Below, in pieces: positions 1 to 6,484 of a stretch of 9,330 bases of DNA (the stretch's first letter is position 1; each line of letters starts with the position of its first letter). The position numbers and the translations under genes were made by a program. The DNA comes from an uncultured Thermomicrobiales bacterium (lineage in GTDB: Bacteria > Chloroflexota > Chloroflexia > Thermomicrobiales > Thermomicrobiaceae): positions 1 to 9,330 of the forward strand of contig CALAGB010000174.1 of NCBI GenBank assembly GCA_937891245.1, read 5' to 3'. Under the pieces are notes generated by a model. That model made no database searches. It worked only from the letters and a program-made list of their open reading frames with translations, and was not told where the DNA came from.

Positions 1-3
1 CCC

Positions 4-98
4 GTCATCCTGAACCGCAGTGAAGGATCTCTCCTGACTTGCCGTGGCCGTGTAGCAGGGATACGGAGAAGAGATCCTTCACTGCGGTTCAGGATGAC
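4..98. repeat. Inverted-repeat element with perfect 29-bp arms (MITE-like, possible terminator)
   Basis: Arms at 4-32 and 70-98 are perfect reverse complements over 29 bp, separated by a 37-bp loop (33-69); with a small bulge the stem continues to about 34/65. The arm begins GTCATCCTGAACCGCAGTG and ends GAAGGATCTCT. I recognise this 'GTCATCCTGA...GAAGGATCT' pattern as one that recurs in many copies in some Chloroflexota and related genomes; that is recollection, not a search. It lies 54 bp beyond the azlD stop, so on the minus strand it could act as a strong hairpin ending the azlCD transcript, although no long T-run follows. It encodes no protein and shows no obvious target-site duplication. 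Positions 99-151 hold nothing I recognise. Confidence 0.85.
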
Positions 99-151
99 AA
101 AGGGGGAGTGTTCTCCGCGCCTCTGCGAGAGTAACAATTCATTTATCGCCA

Positions 152-445
152 TCAAACGAGTCGTAGTACCCAGTAAAAACCCATACCCGCGACGATGCAG
201 AGCCACATGCGCCGCGTGCGCCAGACGACCAGCGCCGCGCCGAGCGCTGCCAGGACGCGAATCACGCTCTGATCGGGCCGGCTGGCGATGCTTGAAACGA
301 TCAGCGCGGTGAGCGTCGCGATCGGCACGAAGCTGAGCCAGCGTGTCCACTGTTCCGGTACCGGCAGATCGGCGAGCAGGAAGCCGCTTACGCGCAGCAC
401 GTAGAGTCCAGCTGCCATGGCGAGAATCGCCCAGAGCGCCGTCAC
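152..445 (-). CDS. azlD: AzlD-family branched-chain amino acid transport subunit
   Basis: This 97-residue hydrophobic protein is the small partner of AzlC in two-component exporters of the AzlCD/YgaZH type, which export branched-chain amino acids across the cytoplasmic membrane. About four membrane segments are visible: residues ~4-22, ~38-56, ~65-80 and ~83-95. The length (~100) and the position directly after AzlC are typical. The start is a GTG at 445-443 overlapping the azlC stop as GTGA, a classic coupled start. The same frame stays open far upstream (to 1213), but that part only shadows azlC and has no hydrophobic pattern, so the short form is the real gene. The substrate is inferred from the family; other small amino acids are possible. 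Confidence 0.85.
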   Translation of the reverse strand: MTALWAILAMAAGLYVLRVSGFLLADLPVPEQWTRWLSFVPIATLTALIVSSIASRPDQSVIRVLAALGAALVVWRTRRMWLCIVAGMGFYWVLRLV

Positions 446-1194
446 GATGCCGCTCCATCGCGCGCCGTGGAGGTCGCCGGCTGCCGGTCGCCGCGCGACG
501 ATGCCCAGGCACCGGCTACGCTGCCGGTCAGACCGGCGCCGAGCACGGTCAGATCGGGTACTGTCTGTTTCAGGGCGAGCGCGGTAAGCGCGGCCACCAG
601 CACCGCCAGGAGCGCCGGGCGCGACCTCACCAACGGCACGAGCACGGCAAGGAAGGTGAGTGGCGCCACGAAATCGACTCCGATCGGCGCCAGGTCGGGC
701 AGGATCGCGCCGGCCGACGCACCGATGAGCGTGCCTGCGTTCCAGGAAGCGAACATGCTCACCCCGGCGCCGAGCAGCACCGGCAGGCGAATGCGCCCAC
801 CTGTGACGGCGACCGCGAAGGCACCATCCGTCAGAAAGTAGGCGGTCAGCAGGCGCCGCAGGCGTGGCGCACGGTCGGAGCGCGCGGCGGTGAGTCCGAG
901 CAGGAAGGCTTGCAGATTGAGCGACAGCGCCGTCAGCATCACGACGATGACCGGTGAGCCGCTGGCGAGCAGCGCCACAGCGCTCAGTTGGGCGGCTGCC
1001 GAAAAGACGGTCAGACTCATCAGTTCGGTCTGGAAGAAGCTCAGTCCAGCACCCCGTGCCGCCACCGCATAGGCAATGCCGACCGGGATGGCGCCCGCCC
1101 AGAGCGGCATCAGGCTGACGAAGCCGCGCCGGAAGAGCGCGCGGCTCGTTTCGGAGGTGGTGTTCGTGACCGGCAGTGTCTCGCTGTGCTGCAT
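442..1194 (-). CDS. azlC: AzlC-family branched-chain amino acid export permease
   Basis: This 250-residue integral membrane protein is the large subunit of an AzlCD/YgaZH-type exporter. Family features are the N-terminal PLWAGAIPVGIAYAVAARG (residues 30-48), the FSAAAQL segment (64-70) corresponding to the family's 'FaGaaQ' motif, and a helix around SLNLQAFLLG (91-100). Where many relatives have an 'N-x-R' pair, this protein has NLQ. Roughly five to seven membrane helices lie between residues 28 and 230, followed by a polar tail rich in R, S, T and A. The ATG at 1194 is preceded by AGGA (1202-1199) at suitable spacing. It overlaps azlD by 4 bp and is divergent from the Xre regulator across 83 bp, which suggests control by that regulator. 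The substrate is inferred from the family. Confidence 0.88.
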   Translation of the reverse strand: MQHSETLPVTNTTSETSRALFRRGFVSLMPLWAGAIPVGIAYAVAARGAGLSFFQTELMSLTVFSAAAQLSAVALLASGSPVIVVMLTALSLNLQAFLLGLTAARSDRAPRLRRLLTAYFLTDGAFAVAVTGGRIRLPVLLGAGVSMFASWNAGTLIGASAGAILPDLAPIGVDFVAPLTFLAVLVPLVRSRPALLAVLVAALTALALKQTVPDLTVLGAGLTGSVAGAWASSRGDRQPATSTARDGAAS

Positions 1195-1277
1195 GCTGTC
1201 CTGTTTCCGACAATCATTTATCCATCTGCTATGCTAGAAGGCGGCCTGATTAATGTCATCGTCATCGAAGTCGAATC
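1195..1277. promoter_or_regulatory. Divergent azlCD / Xre-regulator intergenic region with extended -10 promoter
   Basis: On the plus strand, TGCTATGCT at 1227-1235 reads as an extended -10 (TG-n-TATGCT). CCGACA at 1207-1212 sits 17 bp upstream as a plausible -35. This predicts a start of transcription near 1242 and a leader of about 35 nt before the GTG at 1278. The part from 1217 onward is repeated at 9001-9061 with, by hand count, 54 of 61 bases identical and no gaps, including an unbroken 28-base run (1224-1251) over the -10 and just downstream. The conserved stretch after the -10 contains TGA-N6-TCA in both copies, a candidate operator half-site pair. I could not assign a convincing minus-strand promoter for azlC. 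Confidence 0.6.
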
Positions 1278-1319
1278 GTGAAGAGCATGCCGGAACGAAA
1301 CGGTGTGGGCGGCGCGCGG
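1217..1319 (+). repeat. Direct repeat, 5' block of full-length copy (promoter plus first 14 codons)
   Basis: This block is homologous to 9001-9103. It covers the promoter leader (61 nt, 7 differences) and the first 14 codons of the regulator (42 nt, 6 differences), by hand alignment without gaps. Homology starts abruptly at 1217/9001 and fades within the next ~30 nt. Confidence 0.88.
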
Positions 1320-2129
1320 CTCCGCGCGTTACGCGAAGCCAGAGGGAAAACGCAACTCTGGGTTGAGCTGGAAGCCGAACTCGGCACCGGCTATTTGCAG
1401 CGCGTCGAATATGGCCGCGTGGCGCTGCCCGGGCGGGCCACGCTGGAACGGATACTCAGCGCGCTCGACGCAACCTATCGTGAGCGGCGCGACGTACTAG
1501 AGCAGTTCGGCTACAGTGTCGCGATCTCGCCACCCGACGCCGATGAGATCGCCTGGGCGTGTGCCTTCTGCCGTCGCGAACTGGATGAGGCGCCCTTTCC
1601 GGCCTACGCACTCGATTGCACGCACCGGATGATCGCCTGGAATCGTCAGACGCCGCGCCTCTTCGGGTTGCTGCCCGGTGATCCGGCGCTCGGGCGGCTC
1701 GCCGGACGCTCGCTGCTGGAAGCCTGGTTTGACGAGGTTTCGCCGCTGGCGCGACTTGTCATCGAACCGGAGATCTTTCTGCCTGCTATGGTGCGTGCCT
1801 TTCGATCGGAGATGGCGACGTTTCGCGGCGAACCGTGGTGCGATGAGGTTGTTGAGCGTCTGCTGGCGTTGCCCCGCTTTCGGCGCTATTGGTCCGAAAC
1901 CGAGCCGGAGCCGGTGAGCGCGGCGCGGGCGCTGGTGCCGGTGCGCTTGCGGGTGCCCGGGGTTGGTGAACCGTTGCAATTCCGCCTCTCGGCTGAGCAT
2001 CTGGTCGATGATATCCGTTTCCGGCTGATCTATTTCTTCCCGGCCGATCTGCCGACGATGCAGTGGTGCGCGGCCGGAGCGACTGGAGAGCCGGTGGCCG
2101 GCGAGATGCCCCACGAGGCGCGCCCATGA
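1278..2129 (+). CDS. Xre-type HTH regulator with MmyB-like ligand-binding domain
   Basis: This 283-residue protein has an N-terminal Xre-type helix-turn-helix (about 11-66) whose second helix pair includes GTGYLQRVEYGR (36-47). A C-terminal PAS-like domain (about 100-255) resembles the MmyB-like sensor module: ALDCTHRMIAWNRQTPRLFG at 111-130 is its 'L-D...-W-N' signature, and a RLIYFFPAD strand lies near the end (249-257). Such proteins are cytosolic one-component regulators, usually of adjacent genes, so the divergent azlCD operon and its own promoter are likely targets. The GTG at 1278 is chosen because the duplicate locus conserves it; the ATG at 1287 is an equally possible start, and neither has a strong Shine-Dalgarno sequence. 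The stop overlaps a relic start codon (ATGATG at 2126). The ligand is unknown. Confidence 0.85.
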   Translation: MKSMPERNGVGGARLRALREARGKTQLWVELEAELGTGYLQRVEYGRVALPGRATLERILSALDATYRERRDVLEQFGYSVAISPPDADEIAWACAFCRRELDEAPFPAYALDCTHRMIAWNRQTPRLFGLLPGDPALGRLAGRSLLEAWFDEVSPLARLVIEPEIFLPAMVRAFRSEMATFRGEPWCDEVVERLLALPRFRRYWSETEPEPVSAARALVPVRLRVPGVGEPLQFRLSAEHLVDDIRFRLIYFFPADLPTMQWCAAGATGEPVAGEMPHEARP

Positions 2130-2146
2130 TGCTGTCATTTGAAGGA
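2058..2146 (+). repeat. Direct repeat, 3' block of full-length copy (regulator tail plus relic ligase start)
   Basis: This block matches 9140-9219: the last ~23 codons of the regulator, the GAGG ribosome-binding sequence, the TGA/ATG overlap and the next few codons. There is one 9-bp gap (present here, missing in the other copy) and scattered substitutions. Similarity is clear to 2141 and ends at about 2146, just before a stop codon. Confidence 0.85.
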
Positions 2147-2149
2147 TGA
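2126..2149 (+). pseudogene. Relic of adenylate-forming ligase N-terminus (7 codons, then stop)
   Basis: ATGATG overlaps the regulator's TGA and opens a frame reading MMLSFEG followed by TGA. The intact ligase at 9199 begins MMPSFAG, with five of seven residues identical and the same ATGA overlap with an upstream GAGG. The following bases no longer resemble the ligase. I read this as the last trace of a ligase gene that once followed this regulator. It is too short to be a product, and the call depends on the nucleotide homology that continues across the stop codon. Confidence 0.6.
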
Positions 2150-2172
2150 CGCGCTGGGTGACGCATGGAAAC

Positions 2173-2200
2173 GCCCGGACGGGACGCGCCCCATCCGGGC
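2173..2200. terminator. Hairpin between convergent genes, probable bidirectional terminator
   Basis: GCCCGGA (2173-2179) pairs with TCCGGGC (2194-2200), and an inner GGG/CCC pair shortens the loop. It lies 43 bp after the Xre regulator stop and 22 bp beyond the stop of the convergent permease gene. No good T-run follows on either strand, so intrinsic termination is uncertain. Confidence 0.5.
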
Positions 2201-2222
2201 TGATCCTGTGACGACGGCTTAT

Positions 2223-5219
2223 TTACTCGTAGCGGAGCGCTTCGGCGGGCGCGATGTTCCCGGCCCGGCGTGACGGGATCCAGGTCATCAACAACGCCAC
2301 CACGATGGTGAGGGCGACGATCGGCAGGATGATCGACCAGGGAATCACAAAGCTGATATCGGACGAGAACCCCTGGTCGGGGTCGTAGACGAGGTTTCGC
2401 GCCAGCACGAGTCCGAGGATCACCCCGGTCAGGACACCCATCCCAACCACGAAGGCCGTTTCGATCATGAACGAGAGGGAGACCAGCTCGCGTCGGTAGC
2501 CGATGGCGCGCAACACGCCGATCTGCTGGCGTCGCTCGACCACCGAACGGAAGGAGATGACGCCGATGGCGGCAACCCCGACGAACAGTCCGAGCGCCAT
2601 GAACCCCTCGATGATATAGAGGAATCCGCTCTCCTGTCGTTGCGCTTCCTTCAGTTCGTCGCGGATCGAGGTGGTCTGGAAACCGCTCTGCAGCATCGCC
2701 GACTCGATGTTCTGCGCGACCGTATTGGCCATGTCGGGATTCTTCACGGCGACATAATACGACGTCCAGGTTCGTGACGGATAGACCGCGTCGATCGTCT
2801 GCTGGTTCGTAAACATCCCTTGCAGGCTACCGATCTTGCTGTCGATCACACCGATGATCGTGACCGGATGTGTGCTGCCGTCGCTGGGGTTCGAGAGTTC
2901 GACGGTGATCGGCTTAAACGTCTTGTCGCTGCTCTTCAGGCCGGTCAAGGCGAAGTTGTCATCAAAATCTCCGATATTCCCTTCCTGCGGCACCGCGTAG
3001 GCGTCGATCACGGCGACGTTTGGCTGGGTCATGAGTGCGCGGATGATCTCCGCGTCGGAGGAGTAGCCCTGAGCGCGCTGGCTGAACAGGAGCTTGCTGT
3101 GATCGAGGAACGTCTGGTCAACACCCTTGATCGGCCAGAGCTTCCACTCATTCGTTCCGGCGAGCCTGATCTGAGAGGCAACCTCGCTCGGATTCGTCAC
3201 CACACCGACAGCGGCGAAGTCGCTCGTGTCGACCTTCGTTGCCTTCAGCGTGCTTGAGAGGTCGGCCGGCGGGTTCGCGATCAGCGTATCGGCACGGACA
3301 TCCCAACCGGCGTTCGATTCGTCCCCGAGCGCGGAGGCCGTGTAATTCCCATTCATCGTCGCCATCATGACCAGCGAGAAGATGATCAGGCTGAACATGG
3401 CGATGGTGAGGCCGGTGCGACCGAGTGCTGCACCGGGGTACGCGACACCGGTGCGGACTGCCGGCAGCTTCGAACGGAAGAGTCCGCCGAGTGTCCCGAC
3501 GCCCGCCAGCAGGAGATCGGAATTCTGAACGACAACGATGGTCGCGCCGATCACCATGAAGATACCGGCCAGGAAGAACATTTCGAGGCCAAAGCTGAAG
3601 TCACCGAAGAGGCGCGTAAACGTGCTCTGCGGCAAGAACCAGAAGGTGAGCACGTACCCACCGACCATGGTGAAGACCGGGCGGCTGGGCACGCCGGCGT
3701 AGCGCAGGAAGAGCGCGAGGCCGAAGGGCAACAGGCTCATGCCGGTCGAGAACGCCGCAGCCGAACTGCCGCCCGATCCCGACATGGTCAGCAAACCGCC
3801 GGAGATGACGAGTAGGCCGGCCCAGACGAGGGTCGAGCGCTTTCGTTTTGGCGATGTCACCTCGGGGAGATCACGCACGGCCGCCACGATATTCAGTCGG
3901 CTGATCTTCCAGGAAGAGATGACGACCGCCAGGAAGGTAATGACCATGCCCAGAGTGTAGGCGACGATCACGCTGCGCCAGGTGATATGCGCCGCAACGG
4001 GCGCGAAATCGCCAAAGATGAGCTTGATTCCCTCGGCAATGCCGATGGCGGCCAGGATACCGAGTGCCGCGCCGACCAGCCCGGCCGCCAGCGCGTAGCC
4101 GGAGCCTTCGGCAACGAACTGTTGGATGAGTTGTCGGCGCTGCGTTCCGATCGCCCGTTCGATGCCCATCTCGGCGCGCCGCTCGGAGGCGAGCATGGTG
4201 AAGATCAGGACGATCAGCAACACGCCCGACATGACCGAGAACATACCGAGGAGCACAAAGATCGTGGTGAAGGCCGTACCGGTGCGATCCGCCGCGTCGA
4301 CCCGATCTTCCTTGATGGTGGAAACACCGAGCCCATGACCGGCTACCGCTTGGCGTAGGCTGCTCGTCACCACATCGGTCTGCTTGACACCTCCATGCAC
4401 GCCACCGCTATTGGCGACGGCGATCGCGGTGACGGTATCCGGTTGATTCGTGACCGTTTGCGCACCGGCGAGCGACATGGTCATGCCCGGATGCTCGAGG
4501 TACGACATTTCGCTCCGGCGCGTACCCGTCAGATAGCTGTTCCGGGCAATCGCCGTCACGCGAAGCTGGTGGGCGGTTTGATCGACATAGACGGTAATGC
4601 GATCGCCCACACGGGCATCGATCTGCTTGGCCAGCTTCTCGCCGAGGACGACCTCGTCGGGTGCCAGTGTGCCGAGATCGATTGGCTTGCCACTGGTGCT
4701 CGTCAGGCCACCGAACGCCGACATCCGGTTCGGATCGAGGCCGGTCAAGATCGTATCCGGCTCGGCTAGCTGGCGCGCGTCATTCACGACCGCAACGCGC
4801 GCGTCGAGCATCGGCAGCACGCCGGCCACGTTGGGATTGCCATTGACAGCCTGCTCGACCAGCGTCAGCGCGGCGGGATCCATCGGATCCTGGGCGGTGA
4901 GGTCGACCTTGGCGTCAGGCTCCTGGCTGGCAACTACCAACTCGTCGACATGTCCAAGATTGGCGTACACATCGGAGCTGATCGACTGGTAGACCGTATC
5001 ACCGGTACTGAGCGCCGCCGTGATGATCAGCGTCGACAACATCAATCCGATGACGATCAACCCCGTCTGCGCCCTACGACGCGGGATATTGCGAGTGCCG
5101 AGCTTGAAGATCACCGGTCGACGCCAGGCAATCCACGCCACCGAGATGACGCAGAGTGCGAAGAGCGCGACGAGGATCACCATGATCGTGTTCAGCGGAA
5201 TGCCAAAAATGTCGTTCAC
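2223..5219 (-). CDS. FtsX/MacB-like ABC transporter permease, duplicated FtsX domains
   Basis: This 998-residue membrane protein is the permease of an ABC transporter of the MacB/LolCE (FtsX-like) superfamily, which drives efflux or extraction of lipids, lipoproteins or peptides rather than import. N-terminal helices lie at ~12-32 and ~52-72, followed by a large extracytoplasmic MacB_PCD-like region (~73-310). FtsX domain 1 spans ~316-447 with ERRAEMGIERAIGTQRRQL. Several central helices follow (~464-623), then a second extracytoplasmic region (~625-860), and FtsX domain 2 (~866-990) with ERRQQIGVLRAIGYRRELV. The end, PAEALRYE, is typical of the family. Two FtsX units in one chain imply that one protein may supply the whole membrane channel. 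The GTG start at 5219 follows AGGAGGT (5230-5224) at close spacing. It is the second gene after the ATPase, across a 97-bp structured gap. The substrate is unknown. Confidence 0.9.
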   Translation of the reverse strand: MNDIFGIPLNTIMVILVALFALCVISVAWIAWRRPVIFKLGTRNIPRRRAQTGLIVIGLMLSTLIITAALSTGDTVYQSISSDVYANLGHVDELVVASQEPDAKVDLTAQDPMDPAALTLVEQAVNGNPNVAGVLPMLDARVAVVNDARQLAEPDTILTGLDPNRMSAFGGLTSTSGKPIDLGTLAPDEVVLGEKLAKQIDARVGDRITVYVDQTAHQLRVTAIARNSYLTGTRRSEMSYLEHPGMTMSLAGAQTVTNQPDTVTAIAVANSGGVHGGVKQTDVVTSSLRQAVAGHGLGVSTIKEDRVDAADRTGTAFTTIFVLLGMFSVMSGVLLIVLIFTMLASERRAEMGIERAIGTQRRQLIQQFVAEGSGYALAAGLVGAALGILAAIGIAEGIKLIFGDFAPVAAHITWRSVIVAYTLGMVITFLAVVISSWKISRLNIVAAVRDLPEVTSPKRKRSTLVWAGLLVISGGLLTMSGSGGSSAAAFSTGMSLLPFGLALFLRYAGVPSRPVFTMVGGYVLTFWFLPQSTFTRLFGDFSFGLEMFFLAGIFMVIGATIVVVQNSDLLLAGVGTLGGLFRSKLPAVRTGVAYPGAALGRTGLTIAMFSLIIFSLVMMATMNGNYTASALGDESNAGWDVRADTLIANPPADLSSTLKATKVDTSDFAAVGVVTNPSEVASQIRLAGTNEWKLWPIKGVDQTFLDHSKLLFSQRAQGYSSDAEIIRALMTQPNVAVIDAYAVPQEGNIGDFDDNFALTGLKSSDKTFKPITVELSNPSDGSTHPVTIIGVIDSKIGSLQGMFTNQQTIDAVYPSRTWTSYYVAVKNPDMANTVAQNIESAMLQSGFQTTSIRDELKEAQRQESGFLYIIEGFMALGLFVGVAAIGVISFRSVVERRQQIGVLRAIGYRRELVSLSFMIETAFVVGMGVLTGVILGLVLARNLVYDPDQGFSSDISFVIPWSIILPIVALTIVVALLMTWIPSRRAGNIAPAEALRYE

Positions 5220-5240
5220 GTGGACCTCCTCTAACAGCCC

Positions 5241-5277
5241 GCGGGGAGAGTCGACTCTGCATGCGGGTATACCCCGC
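5241..5277. promoter_or_regulatory. Nested inverted repeats in the ATPase-permease gap
   Basis: GCGGGG (5241-5246) pairs with CCCCGC (5272-5277). Inside are a perfect 12-bp palindrome AGAGTCGACTCT (5247-5258) and a perfect 10-bp palindrome GGGTATACCC (5265-5274). In the mRNA (minus strand) this would fold just before the permease ribosome-binding site at 5230-5224, so it could set the ATPase:permease ratio or protect the downstream mRNA. The 11-mer GCGGGTATACC (5263-5273) also occurs upstream of the ATPase at 6450-6460; TATACC could equally be a minus-strand -10. Function is inferred. Confidence 0.45.
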
Positions 5278-5316
5278 TGGCGATTGCGTCACGATCAATT
5301 CGGAGTCCACCGGTGT

Positions 5317-6108
5317 TTAGCGCGTCGCGCGGGTTGTCACCGCGAGCGATTGCTCGAAGACATCGTGCGCGACTTCACCGGTGATCGCGCCATCTTCCAT
5401 GCGGACGATGCGATCGCAGCGGTCGCCGATACCGGCATCATGGGTCACGATGACGAAGGTGAGCCCGTCGCGCTGGTTGAGGGCGCGCATCAGGCTCATC
5501 ACATCGTTGGCCGTCCGCGAATCGAGGGCACCGGTCGGCTCATCGGCCCAGATGATGGCCGGTTCGGTCACCAACGCCCGGGCGACGGTCACGCGCTGGC
5601 GCTGGCCGCCGGAGAGCTGGGCCGGTCGGTGCCTGGCCCATTTGCTCAGCTCGACCAGTTCAAGCGCCGCTAGCGCCCGTTCCCGCGCCTCCTTCGGCCG
5701 GACACCGGCGACCAGCAACGGCAGTTCCACGTTTTCGACCGCGCTCAGCACGGGCAACAAGTTGTAGACCTGGAAGATGAAGCCCATGCGCCGTGCCCGG
5801 TAGTCGGTGCGCTGGCGGTCAGACAGCGTGGTGAGATCGGTGTCTTCGAGCAAGATTCGGCCCGAATCGATGTTGTCGAGCCCGGAGAGGCAGTTGAGGA
5901 GTGTCGTCTTGCCGCAACCGGAGGGGCCCATGACCGCGACCATCTCGCCGCGGGCGATCGAGAAATCGACGTCTTTCAGGGCGACGACATGCTCGTTTTC
6001 GGTGTCGTACGTCTTGCAAATCTTCTCGGCGTTGATCATGAGATCGCCGCGCGTGGCGGTTGCGACTGATTCGACTGAATTTCGCCGTTCGGTTCGATAG
6101 AGCGCCAT
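5317..6108 (-). CDS. ABC transporter ATPase, MacB/LolD type
   Basis: This 263-residue nucleotide-binding subunit powers the adjacent FtsX-like permease by ATP hydrolysis at the cytoplasmic face. All key motifs are intact: Walker A GPSGCGKT (61-68), Q-loop FIFQVYNLLP (Gln113), signature LSGGQ (165-169), Walker B AIIWADEP (184-191, catalytic Glu190) and the H-loop VTHD (His223). The 'FQ-x-YNLLP-x-L-x-A-x-ENVELP' stretch is characteristic of the LolD/MacB group. The frame is open to 6189, but I place the start at the ATG at 6108 because AAGGA (6119-6115) lies 6 nt upstream. An ATG at 6123 lacks such a site, and one at 6039 would still leave the whole ABC domain. It is the first gene of a two-gene operon with the permease. 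Confidence 0.92.
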   Translation of the reverse strand: MALYRTERRNSVESVATATRGDLMINAEKICKTYDTENEHVVALKDVDFSIARGEMVAVMGPSGCGKTTLLNCLSGLDNIDSGRILLEDTDLTTLSDRQRTDYRARRMGFIFQVYNLLPVLSAVENVELPLLVAGVRPKEARERALAALELVELSKWARHRPAQLSGGQRQRVTVARALVTEPAIIWADEPTGALDSRTANDVMSLMRALNQRDGLTFVIVTHDAGIGDRCDRIVRMEDGAITGEVAHDVFEQSLAVTTRATR

Positions 6109-6484
6109 GGTGATTCCTTTCATACGTGCGTCTCGTCGATTGCCCCACAACCAGTGACGCCAGCGAGGACTCGGGTCGCCGGCCGGCATTCAGGCTCCGG
6201 AATGGGGCGATCCCCAACCGGTCCGGCGGTGGAAACGGCGGTCGTATGCGGCTTGAGAATCAAGACCGTCGGGCCGGCCCTCCGCCATCTCCGCTCCGGT
6301 GCTGGCGTCGCGGTCCAGGAAATTGCCGGTGTGTGACACATGGTGCTGGCTCTTTCACTGAATCCGATTCCGCTTGCCGCTGCCGGCATGGTCCTATCCT
6401 GCGCGGAGCCGGTAATGGCCGCACCGTGCGAATTACGGGGATGGTCGGAGCGGGTATACCTGTTTTTCGGGAGGGGTAAGCGGG
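6109..6484. other. 376-bp intergenic region upstream of the ABC operon, no convincing gene
   Basis: This stretch separates the LuxR-type regulator stop from the ATPase start, all on the minus strand, and should hold the ABC operon promoter. Its clearest signal is GCGGGTATACC at 6450-6460, identical to 5263-5273 in the ATPase-permease gap; its core GGTATACC is a perfect palindrome. On the minus strand TATACC could be a -10, but the -35 (around TTACCC, 15 bp away) is weak. An open frame of 89 codons (6389 to 6120, minus) has an AGGA upstream and a stop overlapping the ATG at 6123, but its composition is not gene-like. No clear terminator follows the LuxR gene. Confidence 0.5.

Noticed and set aside
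343..957. A 204-codon plus-strand open frame opposite azlC
   Set aside because: Low-complexity R/G/Q/H-rich translation lying antisense to a well-supported membrane protein gene.
152..1213. A 353-codon minus-strand frame that includes AzlD, suggesting a longer fusion protein
   Set aside because: Only the last 97 codons look like a membrane protein. The rest is arginine- and alanine-rich shadow of azlC in another frame, and the GTGA overlap at 442-445 explains the real start.
6120..6389. An 89-codon minus-strand frame before the ATPase, with AGGA upstream and a stop overlapping an ATG of the ATPase frame
   Set aside because: No recognisable domain, and it uses codons rare in the neighbouring genes (AGA, AGG, AGT). 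An open frame of this length is common by chance in GC-rich DNA. Kept only as a note in the intergenic entry.
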